Origin: JAYFNU01 sp964622315 | Lineage (GTDB): Bacteria > Bacillota > Clostridia > Oscillospirales > Ruminococcaceae | Assembly (NCBI GenBank): GCA_964622315.1 | Contig: CAZUOY010000051.1 | Location: 1-13,509 of the forward strand | Length of the DNA stretch: 13,509 nt | Reading direction: 5' to 3' | Shown: in pieces, positions 7,934 to 13,508 of the stretch | How the letters are laid out: every line of letters begins with the position of its first letter | Numbering within the stretch: the stretch's first letter is position 1 | The notes under the pieces: generated by a model | The model's input: the letters and a program-made list of their open reading frames with translations, nothing else | The model's database searches: none | Told to the model about the DNA's origin: nothing | Translations under genes and position numbers: made by a program

Positions 7934-8914
7934 TCAATATCCGCCGTCTGAGCCGCCCTCGCCAATAGGCACCCAGTCTTCATAAGGTTCATTAGCCGAA
8001 TTACCGCCGCCCGACGGCGTTCCGTCGGTTGCTTGACTTGAAGGCGTGGAGACGACAGGCTTTTCGGAGACGGTTATTTTGTACTGCGCCGTGAGACCGT
8101 TCGCCGAGGTCACCGTTATGGTCGCAACGCCTGCGCCCGCGCCGTAAACCGTGCCCTTTTCATTCACAGTGGCTACGCCCGTGTTGCTCGAAGCGAAGCT
8201 TAGCGTTTCAGCCTCGGCGTTTTCGGGCAGAAGATAGGGCTTCAGTGTCAGCGAACCGCCGACATAAAGCGAACCCGATTTGTACTTAAGGTTAAGCTCA
8301 GTGGCTTTGACCGCCGTTTCGACCTTCACCGTTTTTGTCAGACCGCCGCAGCTTACCGTCACCTCACAGCCGCCCGCGCCGACCGCCGTTACTGTTCCGT
8401 CGGCGGAAACGGTGGCTATCGACCCGTCGCTTGAAGCGAACGCCGCTGTGGTTTCGGTGGCGTCGGTCGGAGTAAAGTTGATTTCTAACTTTGCCGTGTT
8501 ACCGCCGTTTATGTAGAGCTTAACGCTCTCGCTCACCGTCATATCGGTCGGGGTGACTATAACCTTGACGGGTATCGTTAGGCTGTATTCGTCCACCGAG
8601 GCGGTTACGCTCGCGCTCCCCGCGCCGACCGCCGTGATTGTTCCGTCCTTAACCACCGCGACGGTTATGTCGCTCGAAGCCCACGTTATGCTCAGCTTGC
8701 TCAAGACCTCGGCTATCTCCTCGGCGGTGATTTCCTCTGTGGCGTATTTATCCGTGGCGAACTCGTTTATAAGGTCAACCGTTTTGGCTTCGCCCTTTTC
8801 AAGGACGATTTCGCTTAGCGCCGCGGGCAGGTTTAAATCGCCCACCTTCAAGCCGCAGGCGGCGAGGGTAAGCGCCAGTGAAACCGTTAACAGTATGGCG
8901 AGAAGCTTTTTCAT
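7934..8914 (-). CDS. Lipoprotein with three bacterial Ig-like (BIG2) domains
   Basis: 326 residues. A short basic start (MKK), a hydrophobic stretch and a lipobox LAAC give a lipid-modified cysteine at position 20, so it is anchored to the outer face of the membrane. Three BIG2-type Ig repeats follow: about 60-120 (hallmark DGTITAVGAGSASVTAS), 122-200 (DGTVTAVGAGGCEVTVS) and 204-284 (KGTVYGAGAGVATITVT), each with the WASSD/FASSD/FASSN strand before it. The last ~40 residues are a Ser/Thr/Gly-rich flexible tail ending in acidic and glycine residues. No enzymatic domain is visible; such proteins usually bind surfaces or act as spacers, and the partner is unknown. A strong GGAGG site lies seven bases before the ATG. 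It is a single-gene unit with its own promoter and terminator. Confidence 0.92.
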   Translation of the reverse strand: MKKLLAILLTVSLALTLAACGLKVGDLNLPAALSEIVLEKGEAKTVDLINEFATDKYATEEITAEEIAEVLSKLSITWASSDITVAVVKDGTITAVGAGSASVTASVDEYSLTIPVKVIVTPTDMTVSESVKLYINGGNTAKLEINFTPTDATETTAAFASSDGSIATVSADGTVTAVGAGGCEVTVSCGGLTKTVKVETAVKATELNLKYKSGSLYVGGSLTLKPYLLPENAEAETLSFASSNTGVATVNEKGTVYGAGAGVATITVTSANGLTAQYKITVSEKPVVSTPSSQATDGTPSGGGNSANEPYEDWVPIGEGGSDGGY

Positions 8915-8991
8915 TTCACTTCCTCCGTTGCGGGCTGGCTCGCTATGCCCTTTTCGCCCGCGGACAGGTCAAACAACTTCTTAGTGGAAGT

Positions 8992-9020
8992 ATTATACCA
9001 TAAATTTACTGAAAAGTACA
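8992..9020 (-). promoter_or_regulatory. Promoter of the lipoprotein gene
   Basis: On the minus strand there is a perfect TATAAT (8992-8997 on the plus strand) with a weaker -35 TGTACT 17 bases upstream (9015-9020). Transcription would start about 70 bases before the lipoprotein ATG. The -35 hexamer lies inside a perfect palindrome, described separately. Confidence 0.55.
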
Positions 9021-9025
9021 CTTTT
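9012..9025. promoter_or_regulatory. Palindrome overlapping the lipoprotein -35 (operator candidate)
   Basis: AAAAGT-AC-ACTTTT is a perfect 6-2-6 inverted repeat placed over the -35 hexamer of the lipoprotein promoter. The position suits a repressor site. No regulator gene lies next to it, and short AT-rich palindromes also occur by chance. Confidence 0.35.
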
Positions 9026-9105
9026 GGTCTCAATTCTCTTTATTGCACTGCAAGCGGGATTAATATTTGTGACTGTTGACATAATTTTGCATATTTCCGC
9101 GAATT

Positions 9106-10024
9106 TTACATTATTGCCGCGACGAGGAGCGCGCGCTTCACCTTTGCGTAGATTTCCTCAAAGTCCGAGTAGGGCAAGGGGTTTGTGCCGCGCCCAAGCT
9201 CCAGCGTGAAGCCGGGGCGGTTATATTTTTTCATAAACCAGTCTTTCAGTCCCGCCTTCAGCGCCACCGCCGCGGGTTCGCAAAGCCTGTAGCCCGTGAG
9301 CGAGGCGAGTGTTTTCGCTATGTATTCGCTCTTTTCGGGTGTTCTTTCGCCGTACCGCCAGTAAATCTCCTCGCCCTGCGAATGAAGCGAAAAGAGCGAG
9401 CGCGGCCGCGTCATCTCAATTAGCTTTTTGACGGCGCGGGTTTCAGGCTCGCTAAACGGGAACAAGCCGCCGTATCTTGTGGGCGAGGGGCGCACTACGC
9501 CGTATTCGGCGGCGGCGCGGCGCGCTTCCCAAAACGCGGCATTGAAGTTTCGGTTAAGGTCCACGCCGCGCGCGTTGCTCTGCCAATAGGGGAAGTCGCT
9601 GTCGGGGAAGTGCGCGAGCGTTCGCGCGCGGGCGGCGCAAGCCGCCCGTCCGCGCCGCCTTAGCTCATACCCGTCGGGGTTGAGCAGCGGAAGAAAAACG
9701 ACTCCGCTTTGTAAGAGCGCCTCCGAGACGGTTATNNNNNNNNNNGCCGTATAAGTACGCGCCCCGCTTTGAATATAGCGCCGCCATATCCTCACATAAC
9801 CGCAGCACCGTCAGCACCGACGCCCATTCCATTCCATGCGTGCCGCCCACGAACATAGCGGGTGAATTCATCGCGCCTATCGTCAGCGCGAAAATCGGTC
9901 TTTCGCAGACCGAGCAGCCCGCCTGCGTAATTCTCACGAATGGGTATCGCTTCTGAATTGCGAAAATCCTCTCGTTTATTCTTGCCTCGCCCGCCCGCTC
10001 GGGGTTGTCGTATATACTCGCCAT
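9106..10024 (-). CDS. M14 family zinc carboxypeptidase (gene crossed by an assembly gap)
   Basis: Zinc metallopeptidase of the carboxypeptidase A fold, probably of the gamma-D-glutamyl-diaminopimelate peptidase branch that trims cell-wall peptides. The first 93 residues contain the zinc motif GGTHGME (H63, E66). After the gap, 209 residues contain FLPLLNPDGYE, the substrate-arginine/asparagine segment NARGVDLNRNFN, the third zinc ligand in FSLHSQGEEIYW and the catalytic glutamate in FTLELG. No signal peptide is seen, so it is likely cytoplasmic and used in cell-wall peptide recycling. A GGAG site lies seven bases before the ATG. The codon before the gap ends exactly at its edge and the next codon starts exactly at the other edge, so the true missing length is a multiple of three; the 10-N filler creates a false frameshift. 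It is transcribed divergently from the Nudix gene. Confidence 0.9.
9736..9745. other. Assembly gap (ten Ns) inside the M14 gene
   Basis: Ten Ns, a common scaffolding placeholder. In M14 proteins the distance from the HxxE motif to the NPDG motif is already nearly filled by the visible residues, so the real gap is probably short (a few codons). Confidence 0.9.
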
Positions 10025-10067
10025 ACGCTCACTCCTTTTATTGCCACTGTAAATAATATGGCTCGTA

Positions 10068-10096
10068 TTCAACAATAATTCGATTTGTGGTATACT
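10068..10096 (+). promoter_or_regulatory. Promoter candidate for the Nudix-phosphodiesterase operon
   Basis: TATACT at 10091-10096 with a weak -35 TTCAAC 17 bases upstream. Transcription would start about 20 bases before the Nudix start codon. The -10 is reasonable and the -35 poor. Confidence 0.35.
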
Positions 10097-10120
10097 TGCC
10101 CTATAAAACGAGGTGTTTAG

Positions 10121-10651
10121 ATGGAATATACGGAAGAAACCTATTCGAGCGAAACGGTTTTCGAGGGAAAGGTTTTCACCGCGAAGCGCGACGTTGCAAG
10201 GCTTCATAACGGAAAGCTTGCCGCTCGCGAGGTGGTGGTACACACGGGCGGCGTGTGTATCGCGGCGGTGGACGAAAACAGAAACGTATACTTGGTGGAC
10301 CAGTTTCGCTACCCGTTTATGAAGACCGTCACGGAGCTTCCCGCGGGCAAGCTTGAAAGGGGCGAAAACCCCGACCTCGCCGCCGCGCGCGAGCTTAAAG
10401 AGGAAACGGGCTTTACGGCTAAAAGCCTTGTCCGCGTCGCGGAAAATTATCCGACGCCCGGCTATTGCAGCGAGATTCTTTATCTCTACCTCGCTACGGG
10501 GCTTACGGCGGGCGAGCAAAGGCTTGACGAGGACGAATTTCTTAACTGCTACAAGCTGCCCTTGGCGGAAGCGGCAAGGCGGGTTCTGTCGGGCGAAATA
10601 TCCGACGGCAAAACCCAGGCGCTTCTTCTTATCGCAGACAAACTTCTTTAA
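10121..10651 (+). CDS. nudF: ADP-ribose pyrophosphatase (Nudix hydrolase)
   Basis: Cleaves ADP-ribose to AMP and ribose 5-phosphate, using divalent metal, in the cytoplasm. The protein has 176 residues, normal for the family. The Nudix box GX5EX7REUXEEXGU is complete at 76-98: G76, E82, R90 E91 L92, E94 E95, G97. Upstream are VVVHTGGVCIAAVDE and the family segment VDQFRYPF, followed by TELPAGK. A proline 13-15 residues after the box (ENYPTPGYCSEILYLY) fits the ADP-ribose subgroup. A GAGG site lies seven bases before the ATG. The next gene starts 15 bases after its stop. Substrate is assigned from family features; other nucleoside-diphosphate sugars are possible. Confidence 0.92.
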   Translation: MEYTEETYSSETVFEGKVFTAKRDVARLHNGKLAAREVVVHTGGVCIAAVDENRNVYLVDQFRYPFMKTVTELPAGKLERGENPDLAAARELKEETGFTAKSLVRVAENYPTPGYCSEILYLYLATGLTAGEQRLDEDEFLNCYKLPLAEAARRVLSGEISDGKTQALLLIADKLL

Positions 10652-10666
10652 TTTTCGAGGTGTGTT

Positions 10667-11497
10667 ATGGTTATTGCACTGATTGTTCTTTTAGCGCTTG
10701 TTTTAATCTATTTCTTTATGGTTTTTCCCTCTCCCGCAAGCAAAGCGGCTCGCGAAACCTTTGCAGGGCGAAACTACGCCCACCGCGGCTTCTACGATAA
10801 CGAAACGGAGCGTCCCGAAAACACTCTGCCCGCCTTTGAGGCGGCTATGCAAAGGGGCTATGGCTGTGAGCTTGATGTTCAGTTCACGTCTGACAAAAAG
10901 CTTATCGTCTTTCACGACAACGACTATAAACGCTCAAGCGGCGTCGATAGAAAGGTTTGGGAGGTAAGTTACGACGAGGCGAAGCAGATAAAGCTTTTCG
11001 GAAGCGATGAGACCGTTCCGCTATTCAGCGAGGTGCTTAAAACCGTCGCGGGTCGCGCTCCGCTCATTGTGGAAATAAAGGCTGAGGGTGTGAATTGCGA
11101 GTGGTATTACGAGGTGTGCGAGGCGACACTAAAGCTGCTTCGTGAATATAAGGGCGACTTCTGCGTTGAAAGCTTTCACCCTATGGTTGTGCGCTGGTTT
11201 AAGAAGAACGCGCCCGACGTAGTGCGCGGTCAGCTTGTGAACGGCTGGCGGCGGTGGAAAAAATCAATTCCCACGGTTGCGGCGCTCGCAATAGATAAAC
11301 AATTGTCGAATGTTTTGGCTCGCCCGAACTTCGTCGCCTACCACGAGGAGGACGTAAACGGCTCGCTCAGGCTTGTTCAAAAGCTCGGTGCGCTCACCGT
11401 TATGTGGACCGTGCGCACAGAGGAACGCTTAAGCGAATTGAAGAAGACCGAGGACGCCGTTATTTTCGAGCGGTTCGCTCCCGACGCGAAATATTGA
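10667..11497 (+). CDS. Membrane-anchored glycerophosphodiester phosphodiesterase family protein
   Basis: Hydrolyses glycerophosphodiesters to glycerol 3-phosphate and an alcohol, in phospholipid or lipoteichoic-acid turnover. 276 residues: a single hydrophobic helix at about 2-20 with no cleavage site, then a GDPD barrel. The metal/catalytic signature is present: AHRGFYDN (H39, R40), RPENTLPAF (E51, N52), GCELDVQFT (E68, D70) and VFHDN (H83, D84); VEIKAE is the next conserved strand and VMWTVRTEERL the usual late strand. Topology predicts a domain on one face of the membrane; which side is not certain. A GAGGTG site precedes the ATG. It is co-transcribed with the Nudix gene, without an evident shared pathway. 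Confidence 0.92.
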   Translation: MVIALIVLLALVLIYFFMVFPSPASKAARETFAGRNYAHRGFYDNETERPENTLPAFEAAMQRGYGCELDVQFTSDKKLIVFHDNDYKRSSGVDRKVWEVSYDEAKQIKLFGSDETVPLFSEVLKTVAGRAPLIVEIKAEGVNCEWYYEVCEATLKLLREYKGDFCVESFHPMVVRWFKKNAPDVVRGQLVNGWRRWKKSIPTVAALAIDKQLSNVLARPNFVAYHEEDVNGSLRLVQKLGALTVMWTVRTEERLSELKKTEDAVIFERFAPDAKY

Positions 11498-11511
11498 AAA
11501 ATAGCCAAAAT

Positions 11512-11529
11512 ACATAAAAATATTTATGT
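11512..11529. repeat. Inverted repeat upstream of the acyltransferase-like promoter
   Basis: ACATAAA-AATA-TTTATGT is a perfect 7-4-7 inverted repeat, 11 bases before the -35 of the next gene. It could be a regulator site. It is AT-rich, so it would be a weak RNA hairpin and a poor terminator for the gene before it. Confidence 0.4.
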
Positions 11530-11539
11530 TATATGTAAA

Positions 11540-11569
11540 TTGACATAATACGAGTAAAAGTGCTATTTT
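11540..11569 (+). promoter_or_regulatory. Promoter of the acyltransferase-like gene
   Basis: A consensus TTGACA (11540-11545) is followed after 18 bases by an extended -10, TGCTATTTT (TG at 11561-11562, hexamer 11564-11569). Transcription would start near 11576, leaving a leader of about 50 bases. It is one of the best promoters in the window. Confidence 0.65.
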
Positions 11570-11627
11570 ATTCGTATCTGCCAAGAGCGCGCGGCTTATG
11601 CGCTTACGGCCTACAGGAGGAATGTAT

Positions 11628-12518
11628 ATGTTCGGAAGAAGAAGCGACGGTCGCGCCGTCGGAAGCGGCGTAGACCCAATAACAAGAATAACGCCGTACA
11701 TTATGCCAACGCGTGTTGACGCGCTTTGCTACACCACCCAGTACGCCGACTGCGAGATTCTTGATTCGTACGTCAGAAAGAAACATGCCGAGGGGCTTAA
11801 ATTTTCAAAGATGGCGGTAATTCTCGCCGCTTATGTCCGCGCGGTGTCTCAGTATCCAGAGGTAAACCGCTTCGTTGTGGGAAAGAAGCTTTATGCCCGA
11901 AACGAGCTTTGCGTTTCCTTTGCCATGCTCAAGATTAACAGCGCCACCGACTTTCTCGAAACCACCGCTAAGGTATACTTTGACCCGACCGACACTGTTT
12001 TCGACGTGGCGCGAAAGATAGACGACGCCATAGAGAAGAACCGCGTCTTGTCGAACGAGAACAAAACCGACAAGCTTGCGAATGTCCTTATTTCCATTCC
12101 GGGGCTTCTCACGGTGGGCGTGGCGTTCCTTAAATGGCTCGACCGAATAGGTCTTATGCCCCGTGCCGTTATAGACGCGTCCCCCTTCCATTCGAGTCTT
12201 TGGATAACGAATATGGCGTCTATTAAAATGAATAAGCTGCATCACCATATCTACAACTTCGGCACCTCCACGGCGTTTATGGGGCTGGGCCGCAAGGAAG
12301 CTCGCACAACGCTGAAGCGCGACGGCACGGTCGAGGTGAAAAACGTATATCCAATAGCGTGCACAATTGACGAGCGCGTCTGCGCGGGCGCTGTTTATTC
12401 AATGGCCTTCGCGGTACTTAACGATATGCTTAAAAACCCCGAAAAGCTTGAGCTTCCGCCTGATAAGGTGCGATACGACTGCGGCGTGGAGTATCACTGC
12501 AAAGAGGACAAAATATAA
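11628..12518 (+). CDS. Stand-alone 2-oxoacid dehydrogenase acyltransferase (E2)-like protein, degenerate active site
   Basis: 296 residues, related to the catalytic domain of dihydrolipoamide acyltransferases (CAT fold) but without lipoyl or E1/E3-binding domains and with no E1/E3 genes beside it. Supporting segments are DPITRITPYIMPTR at the start, FVVGKKLYARNELCVSF, KVYFDPTDTVFDVARKI, ASPFHSSLWITNMASI (the SPF...T/SN strand) and IYNFGTSTAFMGLG. The usual active-site HxxxDG reads ERVCAG (249-254), so the catalytic histidine is Glu and the aspartate is Ala. From memory, stand-alone clostridial relatives commonly have DERICDG there, so the Glu is probably a family trait while the Ala is further loss. 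The AGGAGG site sits seven bases before this ATG; earlier ATGs at 11598 and 11622 are badly placed. A Cys/His-containing tail (C285, H290, C291) ends the protein. Function unknown; possibly non-catalytic or a divergent acyl-group handler. Confidence 0.82.
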   Translation: MFGRRSDGRAVGSGVDPITRITPYIMPTRVDALCYTTQYADCEILDSYVRKKHAEGLKFSKMAVILAAYVRAVSQYPEVNRFVVGKKLYARNELCVSFAMLKINSATDFLETTAKVYFDPTDTVFDVARKIDDAIEKNRVLSNENKTDKLANVLISIPGLLTVGVAFLKWLDRIGLMPRAVIDASPFHSSLWITNMASIKMNKLHHHIYNFGTSTAFMGLGRKEARTTLKRDGTVEVKNVYPIACTIDERVCAGAVYSMAFAVLNDMLKNPEKLELPPDKVRYDCGVEYHCKEDKI

Positions 12519-12603
12519 CAGTCTCAAAAAATTCTTTTTTTCGTGAAAAGTCAAGCATAAATTGCAAAAAAATTTAAATTATTTTTTTTCGCTATATAAT
12601 AAG

Positions 12604-12632
12604 GCTACAGCTATGCTGTAGCTTTTCTTTTT
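12604..12632 (+). terminator. Intrinsic terminator of the acyltransferase-like gene
   Basis: GCTACAGC-TAT-GCTGTAGC, a perfect eight-base-pair stem with a three-base loop, is followed by TTTTCTTTTT. It lies 86 bases after the stop of the upstream gene. Confidence 0.85.
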
Positions 12633-12660
12633 GATTGATAAAGAAACTATCCTTTACGCT

Positions 12661-12687
12661 GTAGCAAAAAGCGTTGCTTTTTACTAC
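12661..12687. repeat. Second hairpin in tandem with the terminator
   Basis: GTAGCAAAAAGC-GTT-GCTTTTTACTAC folds into a 12-pair stem with one C-A mismatch. Its A/T-rich middle could serve as a weak back-up terminator. Its left arm overlaps a second copy of GCTGTAGC (12658-12665), the right arm of the preceding terminator. Confidence 0.55.
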
Positions 12688-12716
12688 GAGAGCCACAATT
12701 CAGCAATTTATAACAT

Positions 12717-12817
12717 AAAAAAGGTCGCGAGTTCAAGCCACGCATAAAATTTTTTTCTTAACACACGGGAGAAAAAATTTTTATTGCTCTAAAGGGCTTG
12801 ACATACGCGACTTTTTT
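12717..12817. repeat. Compound inverted repeat with tRNA T-arm-like left arm
   Basis: Outer arms: AAAAAAGGTCGCG (12717-12729) against CGCGACTTTTTT (12806-12817, one G bulged), and TCAAGCC (12733-12739) against GGCTTGA (12795-12801). Inner arms: AAAATTTTTTC (from 12746) against GAAAAAATTTT (from 12771). Together they make a ~100-base imperfect hairpin. The left arm, AAGGTCGCGAGTTCAAGCC plus ACGC, looks like the variable loop and T-arm of a tRNA: T-loop TTCAAGC with a stem GCGAG/CACGC that has one A-A mismatch. No D-arm, anticodon arm or acceptor stem surrounds it, so it is not a tRNA gene. A remnant of a tRNA-targeted attachment site is one reading. Confidence 0.45.
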
Positions 12818-12895
12818 ATTTTGCCTGACGGATATGAAAGCGTAAGCGGCGGCGCGCTCACGCTTTCAACCATAATAAGAACGCCGAAACAATAA
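12719..12895 (+). pseudogene. Possible tail of a decayed reading frame
   Basis: This frame is open from just after a TAA at 12716 to a TAA at 12893-12895 but has no usable start codon. Its last ~30 codons translate to GLDIRDFFILPDGYESVSGG and then ALTLSTIIRTPKQ, which looks like real protein sequence, not chance AT-rich translation. The stop sits 18 bases before the next gene's start, as in an operon. I do not recognise the family. The upstream part would have been lost or overwritten by the AT-rich inverted repeat. Confidence 0.28.
12835..12868 (+). repeat. GC-rich hairpin upstream of the 74-residue gene
   Basis: TGAAAGCGTAAGC-GGCGGCGC-GCTCACGCTTTCA gives a 12-pair stem with one A-C mismatch and an eight-base loop, unusually GC-rich for this AT-rich stretch. 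No T-run follows. It overlaps the end of the decayed frame and ends 45 bases before the next start codon, so an effect on mRNA stability or translation is possible. Confidence 0.5.
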
Positions 12896-12913
12896 TTAAA
12901 AGGAGAAATGAAA

Positions 12914-13138
12914 ATGAATTTACCTAGCATTAGCCAAATCAAAGATACAGTAATCGAAGCATTAAAAGTTGAATATGGATTTGCCCCACACAAAAAAGAC
13001 ATAATTCTACTTGAAGCATCGTACGACAGAACATACATAATGTTTGAAGTAAGAAGTAAGCAATATCAATTTAACAGCTACGACACAGGTTTTGGCATAT
13101 GGTGCGGTGAAGGAACAATAAGCAGATACTTTGATTAA
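12914..13138 (+). CDS. Small hypothetical protein (74 residues)
   Basis: Begins MNLPSISQIKDTVIEALK. The start is chosen because AGGAG lies eight bases upstream; an ATG two codons earlier (12908) is only two bases from that site. There is an N-terminal helical part, then alternating strands (DIILLEASYDRTYIMFEV, then KQYQFNSYDTGFGIWCGEG), suggesting a small beta-rich soluble domain. No membrane segment, signal peptide, zinc motif or DNA-binding motif is seen. It has normal codon structure, a good ribosome binding site and lies 50 bases before the SprT-like remnant on the same strand. I do not recognise the family; small cargo genes of this style are common in clostridial integrative elements, which is inference from context only. 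Confidence 0.7.
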   Translation: MNLPSISQIKDTVIEALKVEYGFAPHKKDIILLEASYDRTYIMFEVRSKQYQFNSYDTGFGIWCGEGTISRYFD

Positions 13139-13188
13139 ATAAAATATTAAGCTGTACTAGCGGCTATACGGGTAGAAAGTGAGAAGTT

Positions 13189-13471
13189 ATGACAGTATCG
13201 GAAGCCACAAAATTTTTAGAGAACGCGCACAAAGCACTAAACAAAGAATACTTTGATAATACACTTTCAAGCGTTATGATAACTATACAGTCTAGCCGCA
13301 AGGCTTACGGACATTACACACTTTATGAAGCGTGGCAAGGTAAGAAAGGCTACAAAGAAACCATCTAGCACAAGAAAATATGTATGCCCGTGTTGCGGTA
13401 AAAGCGTAAGAGCAACTAAAGACGTTAACATTATTTGCGCCGATTGTAATGAATTAATGACAACAGAATAA
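13189..13471 (+). pseudogene. SprT-like zinc metallopeptidase, internally deleted and frameshifted
   Basis: The first piece (13189-13368, 59 codons) reads MTVSEATKFLENAHKALNKE, YFDNTLSSVMITIQSSRKAY and GHYTLYEAWQGKKG, matching the N-terminus of SprT-like proteins carried by clostridial mobile elements. It stops at TAG before any catalytic HExxH. Reading resumes in the +1 frame as KKPSSTRKYVCPCCGKSVRA then TKDVNIICADCNELMTTE, ending 13471: the C-terminal zinc ribbon of the same family (CPCC...CxxC). The catalytic core, about 100 residues in intact relatives as I recall them, is missing, so one internal deletion with loss of frame explains both pieces. The start site has only weak GTGAG/GAGAAG purines. 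An ATG at 13325 could start the zinc-ribbon part alone (48 residues) but has no ribosome binding site. Family identity is from memory of conserved segments. Confidence 0.75.
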
Positions 13472-13476
13472 CAGAA

Positions 13477-13508
13477 AAGAGCATAGCGCGGCTATGCTCT
13501 TATTTTTT
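13477..13508 (+). terminator. Intrinsic terminator after the SprT-like remnant
   Basis: AAGAGCATAGC-GCG-GCTATGCTCTT is a perfect 11-base-pair stem with a three-base loop, followed by ATTTTTT. It starts five bases after the zinc-ribbon stop, so it still marks the 3' end of the original gene. The minus strand also has a T-run, so it may work in both directions. Confidence 0.88.

Larger units (their letters stand above)
12519..12913. other. AT-rich, hairpin-dense stretch without an intact gene
   Basis: Composition changes sharply after the acyltransferase-like gene: long A and T runs dominate. The stretch holds a terminator, a second hairpin, a large compound inverted repeat, the tail of a decayed frame and a further hairpin, all listed separately. 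A TATAAT at 12595-12600 with a TTTAAA 16 bases upstream could be a promoter, but its start point would fall inside the terminator stem at 12604, so I do not call it. Confidence 0.5.

Noticed and set aside
9076..9081. TTGACA on the plus strand at the end of the M14 gene
   Set aside because: No -10 at proper distance, and it would only drive antisense transcription into the M14 gene.
11598..11627. Earlier start codons (11598, 11622) for the acyltransferase-like gene
   Set aside because: The AGGAGG site at 11615-11620 is downstream of the first and one base from the second; it is ideally spaced only for 11628.
12723..12745. A tRNA gene suggested by the T-arm-like sequence
   Set aside because: No D-arm, anticodon arm or pairing acceptor stem can be placed around it; at most a fragment.
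12798..12803. Consensus TTGACA in the right-hand AT-rich stretch
   Set aside because: No acceptable -10 hexamer lies 16-18 bases downstream, and it forms part of the inverted-repeat arm.
12781..13038. 85-codon minus-strand frame at the right end
   Set aside because: Antisense to the 74-residue gene, which has the better ribosome binding site and protein character; no supporting features on the minus strand.
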